NCBI GenBank assembly: GCA_028819675.1
Contig: JAPPKT010000576.1
Coordinates: 1-39,801 of the forward strand
Direction of reading: 5' to 3'
Source of the DNA: Caldilineaceae bacterium
Lineage (GTDB): Bacteria; Chloroflexota; Anaerolineae; Caldilineales; Caldilineaceae
Length of the DNA stretch: 39,801 nt
The position numbers and the translations under genes are program-made. Below are positions 9,190 through 19,132 of this stretch, one piece after another; position 1 is the stretch's first letter; each line of letters begins with the position of its first letter. Below the pieces are notes generated by a model that saw only the letters and a list, made by a program, of their open reading frames with translations, was not told where the DNA came from and did no database searches.

Positions 9190-9913
9190 CCCAGATTGAA
9201 AGAGTCGAACATTGCCATCCGGCGGGCTATGCCTGGCTCGGTGTCCTGCCGCGCCTTCCCTGAATAGGCATTGAACTGCCGCCAAACATTTGCCCGATGG
9301 GCGAATCAGACCACGTTGCTGCCAGCTCGCAGCAAAGAAGATTCAGACCAGTGCTGTGTGGGAGATCTCTGGCAAATGCAAGTTTCACAACCCAGGGGCG
9401 GTGCGTTGGCAAGGCTCTGCCAGCCAAACCTGCACGCAGTCAGAATGGATGCCGTCCTTCGGCTGGCCTCGACGGAACCGTTTCCCCGGGGGTACGGCGG
9501 GCTGGCTGTCCGCCCTCAGAATGACGCAGACTCCTTTCTTTGCGTGGTCGACAACGAGGAGGAGTTTCAGGTAGAACTGACCGAAAAGGGCGCCCGGTGA
9601 TCGGTCCGGCCCTGGATGAGGATCAATGGGCTGTCCTGCGGACGGCGGGACGTTCTGTCAAGGGCTGATGACTAGATGTGGCTTCGTCTGTTCATTGACA
9701 CCGATCAGACTGGCGCAGTGGCTGATCTGCGGCTTCCCGCTAGTGATGTTGGCCGCGTTGTCGGCGAACGCAGCCAAGGCCAGGCCTTGGGTTTATCCTA
9801 AAGGGTTGCGCTCTACGAGAATTCTCCTGCTAAATTGAATGCGTGTTGGTCGCCAATGTGAGATGCCAGCCTCCGGATTCCTGGGATTGTTTCAGAACAC
9901 AGTTGGTAACGAC
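9190..9913. other. long intergenic region with possible decayed reading frames
   Basis: More than 700 bases without a clear gene. A plus-strand frame at 9271-9600 ends in an acidic, protein-like stretch. A short frame-shifted segment (about 9597-9666) and a further 41-residue frame from ATG 9676 to 9801 also have plausible amino-acid composition. They could be pieces of one frameshifted gene, but I recognise no family and see no ribosome site, so no gene is called. Confidence 0.3.
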
Positions 9914-10573
9914 TCAGGCGAAATGAATTTCGTTTCCGAGGACGTCAAATGCCCTGACTTGAGATTTGGCCACAGGGGAATCTTCAAGCTGATCGAGGAA
10001 GAGAGTCCAGATCATCGTGTCAACGGGTGAGCCATCAGTGCCAAGGGCACGACGACGGAGCAGCGCCTCCTGCGCGAATCCCAGTTTGCTTGGGATGGCG
10101 GCGCTGCGAACGTTCGCCGGGTCGCAATGAATTTCGACACGATCTACTTTGTTTACCGCGAAGGCTACTTTCGTTAGAGCAGCAGATATTTCGGTTGCGA
10201 GCCCGCGATTGATCAGGTCCCCCCGAATCCAATACCCAATTTCAAGAGCGTTTCCGGTCAGGCGTTTGTGTAACCCGGTACCGCCCCAGACCTCCTCCTC
10301 GTCTGTCGAGAAGATTCCATAGGTGTAGTCGATATCCTGATCGAATTCGGCGCGCCAATTTCGTAGGAGATCGATCTTCTCTTCAAGGGTCGACGGTTCG
10401 TTTTTCGCCCAGGACATCCACTCCCGCAAATGGTCGACGCTCTGTGTTACCGCGTGCAGCAGGATTTCGGCGTCGGTTGGATGCCAGCAGCGCACGACAG
10501 CACGTTCGGTTTCGATGCGATAGGCAGGGCATCTGAACGGACGTTCCGCACCGCTACAGGTATCGAACGTCAT
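9914..10573 (-). CDS. GNAT acetyltransferase, RimJ/RimL type
   Basis: A 219-residue N-acetyltransferase of the RimJ/RimL (acetyltransf_3) group, which acetylates protein N termini or small amines with acetyl-CoA. The fold is visible as TERAVVRCWHPTDAEILLHAV near the N terminus, EIGYWIRGDLINRGLATEISAAL as the acetyl-CoA-binding strand and loop, and VEIHCDPANVRSAAIPSKLGF as the classic C-terminal motif. ATG 10573 is chosen, 22 bases after the clpC stop. The frame extends further upstream only by overlapping clpC. It is probably transcribed with clpC, but the ribosome site is weak. Its substrate is unknown. Confidence 0.85.
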   Translation of the reverse strand: MTFDTCSGAERPFRCPAYRIETERAVVRCWHPTDAEILLHAVTQSVDHLREWMSWAKNEPSTLEEKIDLLRNWRAEFDQDIDYTYGIFSTDEEEVWGGTGLHKRLTGNALEIGYWIRGDLINRGLATEISAALTKVAFAVNKVDRVEIHCDPANVRSAAIPSKLGFAQEALLRRRALGTDGSPVDTMIWTLFLDQLEDSPVAKSQVRAFDVLGNEIHFA

Positions 10574-10595
10574 GGGTGGCGAAAGTGAGAAAGTG

Positions 10596-13130
10596 TCATT
10601 CCTGCGAACCCTGACTTTCCCGGCCCGGTCCGGCTTCAGCCTGTGTTCCCCGCGACCACTCAACCGCAATCGGCTCCGGTTCCCTGCGCACGAAGACCAG
10701 CTTCTCCTCGCCTCCTTCCTCCTCGGTGGCGAAGTCAATCAGAACTTCGTCACCCGTCTTGTATTCAGCGCGCAGAAGGCGTTTGCTGAGTTCATTCTCA
10801 ACTCGCTTTTGGAGAAGCCTGCGCAGAGGCCTGGCACCGTATTCTGCGTGATAGCCTGTGTCGGCAAGATGATCGCGGGCCTTTTCGGTCATTTCTACGG
10901 TGATGCCGATTTCGTCGAGGCGCTGTGCGATCTCTTCCATCAGCAGAGAGACGATATCGCGGACGTTTTCCCTGGTCAGCGAATCGAAAATGATTGTCTC
11001 GTCGATGCGATTGAGGAATTCGGGGCGGAAGAGCCTCTTCATCTCCTTACTGTATTCGCCCTGGGCGATCGCGCTTTCATCCAGTTCAGGTGTGGCAAAA
11101 CCCAAAGGGCCGCGCTTGATCGAGTCGGCGCCGACGTTGCTGGTCATGATGACGACCGTGTTTCGGAAGTTGACGGTTCGTCCCTGGCCGTCGGTCATGT
11201 GACCGTCGTCCATGATCTGGAGAAGCGTGTTCCATACCTCCGGGTGGGCCTTTTCGATCTCGTCGAAGAGCAGCACCTGATAGGGGCGTCTCCGTACCTG
11301 TTCGGTGAGCTGTCCTCCCTGCTCGTAGCCTACATACCCCGGGGGGGCGCCGAATAGTTTGCTGACAGTATGTCCTTCGCGATATTCGCTCATATCGACT
11401 CTCAGAAGAGCGTCTTCGCTGTCGAAGAGGAAGGCGGCTAGGACCTTGGCCAGCTCAGTCTTGCCAATACCCGTGGGTCCGAGGAAGAGGAAAGTGCCAA
11501 TCGGGCGGCGCGGGTCTTTCAGGCCACTGCGGGCGCGGCGGATGGCATCGCTGACCGCTTCGATGGCTCTCTCCTGCCCAATAATGCGCTGGCGAAGGAA
11601 CTCTTCCATGCGCAGCAGCTTGTCCATCTCCTCTTCAAGCAGGTCCATGACAGGGATTCCAGTCCAACTGTGGACGATTGCGGCGACATCGTCGGTGTCA
11701 ACGACGTCGTCGAGGTTGGTCTCGCTCTTCCAATTCTTGAGGGCGGACTTGAACTCCTCTTTCAACCGGGCCAGTTCGGCCTTAGTCTGCGCCGCCCTCT
11801 CGTAGTCGCGTTCAGCCCAAGCGTTTTCTTCGAGGTCTTCGAGTTCCTGGATTGAGACTTTGGTCAGCTTCAAGTCTTCCGGCATGGCATGCATCGCAAC
11901 CCGTAAGCGTGCGGCGGCTTCGTCGATCAGGTCGATGGCCTTGTCGGGGAGCTTGCGGTCCGCGACGTAGCGATGGCTGAGGCGAACCGCCTGTTCGAGC
12001 GCGTCATCGGTGTAGGTAATGGCATGATGCTCCTCATAGCGAAGTCGTAACCCGCGCAAGATTTCGATGGCGTCATCGATGTCCGGTTCGTCCACGTAGA
12101 CGGGGGCAAAACGCCGTTCCAGCGCCGAGTCTTTCTCAATATGCTGGCGGTATTCGTCGAGCGTTGTGGCCCCGATGCATTGGAGCTCGCCGCGAGAGAG
12201 CGCGGGCTTCAGCATGTTGCTGGCGTCCAAGGCTCCGGCGGCGTTTCCCGCGCCGACGACGGTGTGCAGCTCGTCGACAAAGAGGATGATTTCGCCCTCG
12301 CTGCGGCGGATTTCATCCATGGCGGCTTTCAAGCGCTCCTCGAACTCGCCGCGAAAGCGGGTCCCCGCGATCATGGCCCCCAAGTCCAAAGAGACTAGAC
12401 GTTTTCCGGAAAGGATTTCAGGCACATCGTTGACCGTTATCTGTTGGGCCAAACCTTCAATGATGGCTGTCTTTCCTACTCCTGCCTCGCCAATCAACAC
12501 GGGATTGTTCTTCGTGCGACGGCAGAGTACCTGCATGACGCGGGTGATCTCCTCAACGCGCCCGACGACGGGGTCCAGCTTGCCTTCGGCGGCGGCCTTG
12601 GTCAGGTCGCGGCCGTACTTTTCAAGCACCTGAAATTTGCTTTCGGCGTCGGGTTCGCTGACTCGCTGGCCGCCTCTCAGGTCGTCGATTGCACTGTAAA
12701 GGCGCTCCTTGGTGATGCCGGCTTCCCTCAATATGTTGGCGCTGTGGGTATTACGTTCGCTGGCGATAGCCAGCAAGATATGTTCAGTGCTGATGAATTC
12801 GTCCTGCATTTTCTTGGATTCATCGTTTGCGACGCCCATAACGCGGTTAAGCCTGGGTGTGATAAAGACCTGAACGGTAGGGAGTCCGCTCGGCGGTGCG
12901 CCGCCACTCTTATGAGAGGCGGCGAGTACCGCCTCCAATTTGCGGGCGATGACGTCAACGGATGCGCCTAGGGACTCCAGCAATTGGGGCACAGTCCCCT
13001 CTGACTGCTCGACGAGAGCCAGGAAAAAGTGTTCCGTATCTATCTGCGTGTGCCGGTAGGTCTGCAGGATTTCAAGAGAACGGGTAGCGGCGTCCTGGGC
13101 CCTCTGGGTGAAACGGTCAAATGGCATCAT
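10596..13130 (-). CDS. clpC: ATP-dependent Clp protease ATP-binding subunit ClpC
   Basis: An 844-residue Hsp100/AAA+ unfoldase that feeds proteins to ClpP. It has the N-domain double repeat (residues ~1-145), a first AAA module with [10 protein letters not shown] and [12 protein letters not shown], a coiled middle region with the UVR-like segment [20 protein letters not shown], and a second AAA module with [23 protein letters not shown] and sensor MTSNVGAD. The loop GPLGF fits the ClpP-docking tripeptide. The short M-domain and UVR segment favour ClpC over ClpB. ATG 13130 follows GGGAAG. No CIRCE element or clear CtsR-type operator was found upstream, and no mcsA/mcsB genes sit beside it, so its regulation differs from the Bacillus ctsR operon. 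Confidence 0.95.
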   Translation of the reverse strand: MMPFDRFTQRAQDAATRSLEILQTYRHTQIDTEHFFLALVEQSEGTVPQLLESLGASVDVIARKLEAVLAASHKSGGAPPSGLPTVQVFITPRLNRVMGVANDESKKMQDEFISTEHILLAIASERNTHSANILREAGITKERLYSAIDDLRGGQRVSEPDAESKFQVLEKYGRDLTKAAAEGKLDPVVGRVEEITRVMQVLCRRTKNNPVLIGEAGVGKTAIIEGLAQQITVNDVPEILSGKRLVSLDLGAMIAGTRFRGEFEERLKAAMDEIRRSEGEIILFVDELHTVVGAGNAAGALDASNMLKPALSRGELQCIGATTLDEYRQHIEKDSALERRFAPVYVDEPDIDDAIEILRGLRLRYEEHHAITYTDDALEQAVRLSHRYVADRKLPDKAIDLIDEAAARLRVAMHAMPEDLKLTKVSIQELEDLEENAWAERDYERAAQTKAELARLKEEFKSALKNWKSETNLDDVVDTDDVAAIVHSWTGIPVMDLLEEEMDKLLRMEEFLRQRIIGQERAIEAVSDAIRRARSGLKDPRRPIGTFLFLGPTGIGKTELAKVLAAFLFDSEDALLRVDMSEYREGHTVSKLFGAPPGYVGYEQGGQLTEQVRRRPYQVLLFDEIEKAHPEVWNTLLQIMDDGHMTDGQGRTVNFRNTVVIMTSNVGADSIKRGPLGFATPELDESAIAQGEYSKEMKRLFRPEFLNRIDETIIFDSLTRENVRDIVSLLMEEIAQRLDEIGITVEMTEKARDHLADTGYHAEYGARPLRRLLQKRVENELSKRLLRAEYKTGDEVLIDFATEEEGGEEKLVFVRREPEPIAVEWSRGTQAEAGPGRESQGSQE

Positions 13131-13397
13131 GTTAGATCTTCCCGGTATTCGAGAGTGGTCTTAAGCGAGTGAAAGGTTCAATCATTGAGCGCCAGTATCG
13201 GTTGGGTAGTCGAAACAGCAGTCGATTTCAGGCTACTCGCCGCGAAGGGGAGTCAGCCCTTTGGAGAGTAAAAGTTTACAGCCGTTGAAACACACTTATA
13301 GTAAACCATCACTTCATCAGAACCGCCATTGTAAAACATTAGAAAACTGTTATCGGTGCACTCTGCGTGTTGAAGAAAGGGGAGTGAGCCTTCCCTA
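13131..13397. other. divergent clpC / fur-family upstream region
   Basis: AT-richer sequence between divergent genes. It should hold the clpC promoter, but no minus-strand pair with good spacing stands out, and neither CIRCE nor a heat-shock repeat was found. The plus-strand control elements begin at 13398. Confidence 0.4.
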
Positions 13398-13418
13398 TTT
13401 AGAATTGTTCCAGATTAA
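13398..13418 (+). promoter_or_regulatory. operator-like site 1 upstream of the Fur-family gene
   Basis: This 21-base segment begins TTTAGA and ends TTAA with GTTC in the middle. It matches 14 of 21 positions of the segment at 13463-13483. It lies directly before the -35 box. Confidence 0.45.
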
Positions 13419-13420
13419 TC

Positions 13421-13449
13421 TTGACAATTAACTTGAGGGCAAGTACACT
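13421..13449 (+). promoter_or_regulatory. promoter of the Fur-family regulator / metal ATPase operon
   Basis: TTGACA (13421-13426) and TACACT (13444-13449) are 17 bases apart, close to the sigma70 consensus. One operator-like repeat lies just upstream and another just downstream, as expected for autoregulation by the encoded Fur-family protein. Confidence 0.75.
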
Positions 13450-13462
13450 GAGCCCGTGTTTG

Positions 13463-13483
13463 TTTAGAGCGGTTCTAATCTAA
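13463..13483 (+). promoter_or_regulatory. operator-like site 2 with inverted repeat
   Basis: The core TTAGA-GCGGT-TCTAA is a perfect inverted repeat with five-base arms, followed by TCTAA again. It falls at about +7 to +27 of the predicted transcript, where a bound repressor would block initiation or clearance. The arms are shorter than the PerR and Fur 7-1-7 boxes, so identity with those boxes is not claimed. Confidence 0.5.
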
Positions 13484-13498
13484 GCGAGGGTTTAGAGT

Positions 13499-14020
13499 AT
13501 GGCAGCACGTTTCATTGAAACGCTTCAACGTGCGGGTTTGAGGATAACCAGTCAGAGGGTAGCCGTCTGCGAATTTCTCGCGGGCACAAAGAGCCACCCC
13601 ACGACGTCTCAAGTGTTTGAAGCCGTCCGCAAGCTGCATCCCGAGATAAGCCAGGCCACGGTCTATAACACGCTCAACACCCTACGTGACCTGGGTGCAA
13701 TTGTCGAGATCAGTGCAGGAACGGAGCATACTCGATATGAGCCTGACCCGTCGCCGCACATCAACCTGTTCTGCCTGCGATGTCACCAGGTTTCGGACCT
13801 GCAGGACAACGCTTCGCCCGATGTTCTGATGGACAACATCTTTCAGAACACGGGATTCCGCGCCACTTCGCTTCAAGTGCAGGTCTCAGGCTTCTGTCCC
13901 GAATGCCAACAGGCAAAGCGGGTAGAGATTGGCAGAAAGCTGCAGGCTCGGGCCGCGAAGCAATCAGCCAGAGCATCCGGAACAAGTGCCGCGCCGGGCG
14001 CGCCCCGGGTTCAATCATGA
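13499..14020 (+). CDS. Fur-family metalloregulator (PerR/Fur-like)
   Basis: A 173-residue Fur superfamily repressor. The winged helix is in the first ~85 residues (LRITSQRVAVCEFL ... SQATVYNTLNTLRDLGAI, the recognition helix). The dimerisation domain carries two CxxC pairs, CLRC and CPEC, which form the structural zinc site, and His residues near PHINLFCLRCH for the sensory metal. The C terminus is basic and Ala-rich. The start follows the promoter and operators closely; the ribosome site is weak. Its stop overlaps the ATG of the metal ATPase gene as ATGA, so the two proteins are translationally coupled. By analogy with PerR-controlled PfeT, the regulator probably senses iron or peroxide, but Zur or Nur specificity cannot be excluded. 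Confidence 0.9.
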   Translation: MAARFIETLQRAGLRITSQRVAVCEFLAGTKSHPTTSQVFEAVRKLHPEISQATVYNTLNTLRDLGAIVEISAGTEHTRYEPDPSPHINLFCLRCHQVSDLQDNASPDVLMDNIFQNTGFRATSLQVQVSGFCPECQQAKRVEIGRKLQARAAKQSARASGTSAAPGAPRVQS

Positions 14021-16140
14021 GTAGAGAAGTGGAGGGAATGGCCTCCAATTCATTTGACCAGATGATGGGAAAGAAGGGCAGTGGACCAGGTTCGATGAGT
14101 TTGCGGTCTTTTTCTCCGTTCTCGCCGGCGTTCTGGCGAAACAATCCCGAACTGATTCTGGCTTCAATTACACTCGTCGCTATGTTGATTGGCTGGCTTG
14201 GCGGTTCTGTCAGCGGCCTGCTGCCGGCCTGGGCAGTGGTAATCTTTGCCTTAATCGCTTATGGCGCTGGGGGTTATTCCGGTGCCAGGGTGGCGCTGGT
14301 AAATGCATACCGCGGTATTTTCAATATCGACCTGCTTATGGTGGCCGCGGCACTGGGTGCAGCTTTCATCGGTGAATGGGAGGAGGGCGCCTTGCTTCTC
14401 TTCCTCTTTACACTTAGCGGCGCCCTGGAATCGTTTGCATCGGACCGCACGCGGCACGCGATAACCGGGCTGGCAGAGCTGAGACCTGATACTGCCAGGG
14501 TTCAAATAGACGGAGAGGTCGTAGAGATTGGCGTCGAGGAACTGGCAATAGGTGACGTAGTGGTGGTAAGGCCGGGTGAGCGGATGCCGGTTGACGGCTC
14601 AGTTGTGCGGGGCTCGACCACAGTAGATCAGAGTCCAATCACGGGAGAGAGCATCCCTGTCTTCAAAGCTCTCGGTGACTCCGTCTTTTCTGGAACGATA
14701 AACGGAAGCGGGGCCCTCGAACTGCAGGTGACCAAGCTTGCTTCAGAAAGCACGATCAGCAAGATTATCGGACTGGTTCAGGAGGCCCAGAACAACGCTG
14801 CGCCCACACAACGACTGATCGACAGATACAGCCAGCCCTACACGCTTGTCGTGATAGGCGTTACGGTTCTGGCCGCGATTGTTCCCATCCTATTTGGGAA
14901 TGAACCTGTCAGCACAACAGTTTACAGGGCAATTACATTGTTGGTCGTGGCAAGCCCCTGCGCACTGATCATCAGTACCCCTGCATCGATTCTGAGCGCA
15001 ATCGCCGCGGCCGCGAGGGAAGGGATCCTGTTCAAGGGCGGTGCATACTTGGAAGCTGCCGCGCGGCTCGATGTGCTGGCATTTGACAAGACCGGGACTT
15101 TGACCTTTGGCAAGCCTAAGTTGACCGATGTCGTCCCGCTAAGCGGTTACTCGGAAAAGGAACTGTTGTCGATTGCCGCGGGGGCAGAAAGCCTAAGCGA
15201 ACATCCGATTGCGCAAGCGATTGTAGAACGGGCAAAGGCAATGGACTTACGGATAGAATTGCCGCACGACTTTCGAGGCATAGCGGGGCACGGCGTACAG
15301 GCGATATATGCTCGCGGCGGTAACCACGAGATGATTTACATCGGTAATGACAAGCTGTTTATGAGCGAAGAAATGGACTTGTCACCGGCGATTCGCATGA
15401 TCGGCAGGCAACTGCAAAGGAAGGGAAAGACGGCTATCCTCGTAGTGCGGCGAAGCCTCTCTGCCGACAGCCTTGACACAGAGAATGCGAGTGTGGGAGA
15501 CGGCGGCCTTGGCGAACGGGAGATCCTTGGGGCTCCTGAACGTGACTGGGAGGCAATTGGATTCCTGGCTGTGGCCGATACAGTTCGTCCAGGCGCGGCT
15601 GAAACGATTGGGGCGCTCAAGCGGCTTGGAATCGAGCGGATGGCGATGGTTACCGGTGACAATCGGGACGTAGCAGATGCGGTCGCCGACGAAATCCATT
15701 TGATGGACGTCTACGCCGAACTGCTGCCGGAGGAGAAGGTCGAGATTGTGGCTAGGCTTGTGAAGACCGGATCGGTCGGGATGGTTGGTGACGGCGTCAA
15801 TGATGCGCCCGCCATGGCGACCTCCAATCTCGGCATTGCGATGGGGGGAGCCGGTACCGACGTAGCCTTGGAAACAGCCGACGTAGTGCTCATGTCTGAT
15901 GATCTCAGCAAGCTCCCCTTTATGCTGCGCCTGAGTCGACGCGCCAGCGAAATCGTGCGCCAAAACCTATATTTTTCTGTGGCCGTAATCCTCACTTTGG
16001 TCACAATGACTGTAGTAATCCCCCTGCTCGTACCCGGCTTCAGGCTGCCACTTCCTGTCGGCGTGCTGGGCCACGAAGGCAGCACTCTCATTGTAGTCGT
16101 CAATGGTCTTCGGATGTTGACGATGAAGTCGACGCAGTAG
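14017..16140 (+). CDS. P1B-4-type heavy-metal efflux ATPase (PfeT/CoaT-like)
   Basis: A 707-residue transition-metal P-type ATPase. There is no N-terminal HMA or CxxC metal domain. Motifs: TGES (~209-212), SPC in the membrane-metal site (~313-315) instead of the CPC of Zn/Cd/Cu pumps, DKTGT phosphorylation site (~357-361), GDGVND (~591-596) and HEGST before NGLRML in the last helix (~686). SPC plus HEGxT defines the P1B-4 group, which exports Fe(II), Co(II) or Zn(II). A Ser/Asp/Gly-rich insertion lies in the nucleotide domain near residues 480-510. ATG 14017 is chosen because it overlaps the regulator stop; ATG 14038 sits too close to its GGAGGG. With a Fur-type partner, ferrous iron export is the favoured job. 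Confidence 0.92.
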   Translation: MSREVEGMASNSFDQMMGKKGSGPGSMSLRSFSPFSPAFWRNNPELILASITLVAMLIGWLGGSVSGLLPAWAVVIFALIAYGAGGYSGARVALVNAYRGIFNIDLLMVAAALGAAFIGEWEEGALLLFLFTLSGALESFASDRTRHAITGLAELRPDTARVQIDGEVVEIGVEELAIGDVVVVRPGERMPVDGSVVRGSTTVDQSPITGESIPVFKALGDSVFSGTINGSGALELQVTKLASESTISKIIGLVQEAQNNAAPTQRLIDRYSQPYTLVVIGVTVLAAIVPILFGNEPVSTTVYRAITLLVVASPCALIISTPASILSAIAAAAREGILFKGGAYLEAAARLDVLAFDKTGTLTFGKPKLTDVVPLSGYSEKELLSIAAGAESLSEHPIAQAIVERAKAMDLRIELPHDFRGIAGHGVQAIYARGGNHEMIYIGNDKLFMSEEMDLSPAIRMIGRQLQRKGKTAILVVRRSLSADSLDTENASVGDGGLGEREILGAPERDWEAIGFLAVADTVRPGAAETIGALKRLGIERMAMVTGDNRDVADAVADEIHLMDVYAELLPEEKVEIVARLVKTGSVGMVGDGVNDAPAMATSNLGIAMGGAGTDVALETADVVLMSDDLSKLPFMLRLSRRASEIVRQNLYFSVAVILTLVTMTVVIPLLVPGFRLPLPVGVLGHEGSTLIVVVNGLRMLTMKSTQ

Positions 16141-16173
16141 CGGGCATGGCCCATCTTCCCTGAAGTTTACCTG

Positions 16174-16827
16174 CTATTCGAGCTCAGGGTAGGGCTCGGG
16201 CAGCGAGCCTCTCAGTCCCAGAACAAGACACCAGACACAATAGGCAACCAGCGCAATCAACAAGTGCCTCAGTTCGGGCGTCAACAGAGGCGTAAGAACC
16301 GAAAGAAGCCCAGCAACTGCGCCTGGTACCATCCAAGAGGTGGGCAGCTTTCTCAAGAGGACCAGGTCGATGCAGACCCAGGTCGTGACGCCCCCTCCCA
16401 TGAGAAGACCCGCCGACATAGCCGCTAAGGCCAATTGCTCCACTACCATTTCGGCGATGTAGAGGGCCTCGAATTGAGGGTCTCCGTTTAAGACCTCCGG
16501 CATTCCGAATCGGTTCATGCCGACCAGGACCCCTACGATCAATAGAGTTGCCGAGATGCCGATTAGGCCTGACTGAAGGGTTGTGCTGATCCGGTGGACG
16601 GGCGAGTAGCGGTGTTTGAGCACCACCAGAAAGACCATCCAGGAGAAGATTGCAAGAAGCCATAGCCATCCACCCATGCCCCACTGCCAGAGGGAACCTT
16701 CGGCCAACGGCTGCGGGTCTGGTGACACTGCATACTCGAGATAAAAGCGTCTGAGGACAAGAAAAGAATATAGTCCTGCGGCGAGAGCAGATATTCCGGC
16801 AGCTCGAGCCGTACGAATCAGCTTCAT
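16174..16827 (-). CDS. multi-pass membrane protein, unknown function
   Basis: A 217-residue integral membrane protein with about five or six hydrophobic helices: near residues 10-28, 50-70, 86-104, 125-150, 168-185 and 188-206. No enzyme or transporter motif was recognised. The ATG overlaps the recO stop as ATGA, so it is translationally coupled to recO. It converges on the metal ATPase gene, 33 bases away. The Gly-rich helix MSAGLLMGGG and the polar loop between helices 3 and 4 are the only notable details. Confidence 0.75.
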   Translation of the reverse strand: MKLIRTARAAGISALAAGLYSFLVLRRFYLEYAVSPDPQPLAEGSLWQWGMGGWLWLLAIFSWMVFLVVLKHRYSPVHRISTTLQSGLIGISATLLIVGVLVGMNRFGMPEVLNGDPQFEALYIAEMVVEQLALAAMSAGLLMGGGVTTWVCIDLVLLRKLPTSWMVPGAVAGLLSVLTPLLTPELRHLLIALVAYCVWCLVLGLRGSLPEPYPELE

Positions 16828-17723
16828 CGGTCTGCCCTTCTCGATGAGTGTCCGGGGACGGGTGGCCCGAGGCTTTCACCACTTGCGTCTGGGCTACTCG
16901 CAGGCTCAACTACGCTTTCTCTGCCAGCCACGGTCTGCCGCAGGCGGTGAATGAAGTCGGTGGACTTCAGTCGGCGTTCAAGAATGGTTACGAGGTAGCG
17001 CTGCAAGACGCCCTCCGCTGCATGGGCGGTGCTCGGTCCAATGCGGAGGCCGCGCAGCCCGTCCCAATGGGTACGGAAGAGATGTCGCAGAATCTTCAAG
17101 ATCCGAGCATTGATCAGCTCCGCCCCTTGCATATTGCGACCACAATCAGGGCAAAATACGCCCCCTGCATTCAGGTGTATGAAGTTCTCCACGGGCAGCA
17201 GGTCGCCGCCGCAGCCCAGACAGGCGAACAGTTCTGGCTGGAAGCCCATTAGTCTCAAAAGCTGGAGTTCGAACCAGCGCAAAAGCAGGTCTGCCTCGCT
17301 GGCTGAGCCTTCATCCAATTCTCTCAAGCAGAACAAGAGTAGTTCCCATACGGGTTCATACTCGTCGTCTTCGGCGGTGAAGGCGTCAACCAGTTCGCAG
17401 ATGTACGCGGCCCTGCCGATAGCGTCGAGGTCGCTACGCAACTGGAGAAAACTTTCAACAGTTATGCTCTCAGTGATGATGTCCCAGGTGCGGGCCTGAG
17501 CGACGAGCAGGTTGACGTGATTGAAGAGCTCCAGATGCCCGGCCTTCCGGCTCGTCGTCTTACGGGATCCTTTGGCGATTAGCACGCGCTTGCCTAAGCG
17601 CGGCGTGAAGACGGTTAGAATTCGGTCCGCGTCGCCATAGTTTCTTCGCCGCAGGATTACGGCCTTTGTACGGTAGGAGTGGCTTCGTTCAGCCAAAAGT
17701 TTCTCTCGCTTCGCCGACCTCAT
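16824..17723 (-). CDS. recO: DNA repair protein RecO
   Basis: A 299-residue recombination mediator that, with RecR, loads RecA onto SSB-coated single-stranded DNA. The N-terminal OB fold is clear (RTKAVILRRRNYGDADRILTVFTPRLGKRVLIAKGSRKTTS). The central helical domain and a four-cysteine zinc site follow (CLGCGG ... CPDCGRN). The length slightly exceeds the typical ~240-260 residues because of an ~13-residue N-terminal extension and a ~40-residue polar C-terminal tail ending in charged residues. The start may therefore be internal, though ATG 17723 is the only upstream ATG. The downstream membrane-protein gene overlaps by four bases. Confidence 0.92.
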   Translation of the reverse strand: MRSAKREKLLAERSHSYRTKAVILRRRNYGDADRILTVFTPRLGKRVLIAKGSRKTTSRKAGHLELFNHVNLLVAQARTWDIITESITVESFLQLRSDLDAIGRAAYICELVDAFTAEDDEYEPVWELLLFCLRELDEGSASEADLLLRWFELQLLRLMGFQPELFACLGCGGDLLPVENFIHLNAGGVFCPDCGRNMQGAELINARILKILRHLFRTHWDGLRGLRIGPSTAHAAEGVLQRYLVTILERRLKSTDFIHRLRQTVAGRESVVEPASSPDASGESLGPPVPGHSSRRADR

Positions 17724-17956
17724 CCCACTTCAGTGTCTTCACCGATTTCGGCCGAGGGGTAATCGCCGGCTGGTTACCTCTTCGCTGTGTCGGGCAGTTA
17801 CTTTTATTGTTGTTCTTCTGTAGCGTCGTGGGCGGAAGCCTGGCCGGCAGCGGTATTGGAGGGGCACTGCCGTCAGGACATTGCGGTCAGCGGAACCGCG
17901 AGTAAGGGCAGGTGTTTATCATAGAGGGTACAATCTCGGTTCAGTGTCCTACCCCT

Positions 17957-18985
17957 CTATCTTCCGTTTTTTCGGTCTTCCGCTTCGGTCGCCAGGAGAT
18001 CGAGTTGCTCCGGTGTTCCCAAGGCGATAAGCGTGTCTCCGGCGCGTAGCGCGAATTCTACGCCTGGGTTTACAAAAGTCTCGCCATCGGGCCTCCGCAC
18101 GGCAAGGATATTGGCTCCGATTCTCTTGCGAACTTCAGTCTCCGCGATCGTCTGATCACGCAGTGTTGATCGTTCGCTCACGCCAATGTCCTCGATAAGT
18201 ATGTCAACTTGGTCGCGATGCATGACAACGTCCATAAACTCGAGGATGTTGGGGTGTATCAGTTGACGCGCCATACGTCGTCCACTGGTGACGTAGGGAT
18301 TGATGACATGGTCAACCCCGGCTATTTGCAGTTTGCGCTCGCTTTCATGACTGTTGGCCCGGGAAATGATCGTCAGGTCCGGGCTCAGGGCACGCGCGGT
18401 CAGTGCCACGTAGACATTGTCGGAGTCGTTGGGCAAGCAGCAGCAGATCCCGGCCGCTCGCTCAATTCCTGCTCGAAGGAGGGCTGCGTCGTCGGTTGCA
18501 TTGCCTTCAACAGGGTACACACCCATATTCTCCAAGTCAGGACCCAAGGTTGCCAGGATTTCTATCACCACAAGCGGAACTTTGTTTGCCAGCAGTTCAT
18601 TTGCCACCTGCTCGCCGACACGACCGTATCCACAGACGATGAAGTGACCACTCATCTTATCGATCCGATTCTGCATGCGTTTTCTCCAGATGAGACTGCG
18701 AAACTCGCCTGCCACGATGACGTCTGCCAGAGTGCTTATCGCATAGGCGGTGGTGCTAACGCCAAGGACGATTAGTCCGCCAGTGAACACGCGGCCAATG
18801 GGAGACAGTGGTCGAATCTCGCCAAATCCTACTGTACTTATTGTAATGACAGTCATGTAGATGCTGTCGGTCCACGGCCAACCCTCGATCAATATATAAC
18901 CGCCGCTACCGAGGATGAGCAGGAAGAGATAGAGTACAAATACGAAGGTAAGGTGTCGATAGAGTCTGCGGGCAGTTACCGTCAA
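17957..18985 (-). CDS. two-TM potassium channel with RCK (TrkA-N/TrkA-C) domains
   Basis: A 342-residue MthK-like potassium channel subunit. TM1 (~11-33), a pore helix and the selectivity filter TVGFG (51-55), and TM2 (~65-90) are followed by a cytosolic RCK module. The RCK Rossmann part carries GYGRVGEQVANELL (from ~119) and ends near residue ~250; a TrkA-C ligand domain fills the remainder (IGANILAVRRPDGETFVNPG...LIALG). The filter ends with Glu (GFGE) rather than the common Asp (GYGD). The start is TTG, chosen because AGGAGG lies nine bases upstream and the adjacent ATG in another frame stops after three codons. It would move K+ through the inner membrane, gated by a ligand such as Ca2+ or a nucleotide. 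Confidence 0.92.
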   Translation of the reverse strand: MTVTARRLYRHLTFVFVLYLFLLILGSGGYILIEGWPWTDSIYMTVITISTVGFGEIRPLSPIGRVFTGGLIVLGVSTTAYAISTLADVIVAGEFRSLIWRKRMQNRIDKMSGHFIVCGYGRVGEQVANELLANKVPLVVIEILATLGPDLENMGVYPVEGNATDDAALLRAGIERAAGICCCLPNDSDNVYVALTARALSPDLTIISRANSHESERKLQIAGVDHVINPYVTSGRRMARQLIHPNILEFMDVVMHRDQVDILIEDIGVSERSTLRDQTIAETEVRKRIGANILAVRRPDGETFVNPGVEFALRAGDTLIALGTPEQLDLLATEAEDRKNGR

Positions 18986-19132
18986 GTCTGCATGCCTCCT
19001 GGAGTCAGATGACTTGGGGGCGTTTCTGTAAAAGGCATAACTTAGACTGAGTTTCCAAAGACTGCTGCGATACGGCGGAAAAGCACTGAAAACGGATTAC
19101 TGTTCTGAATGACTGAACGCGTACTACGGAAT

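Noticed and set aside
13131..13498. Possible CIRCE or CtsR site upstream of clpC
   Set aside because: No inverted repeat of the CIRCE type and no heptad repeat of the CtsR type is present.
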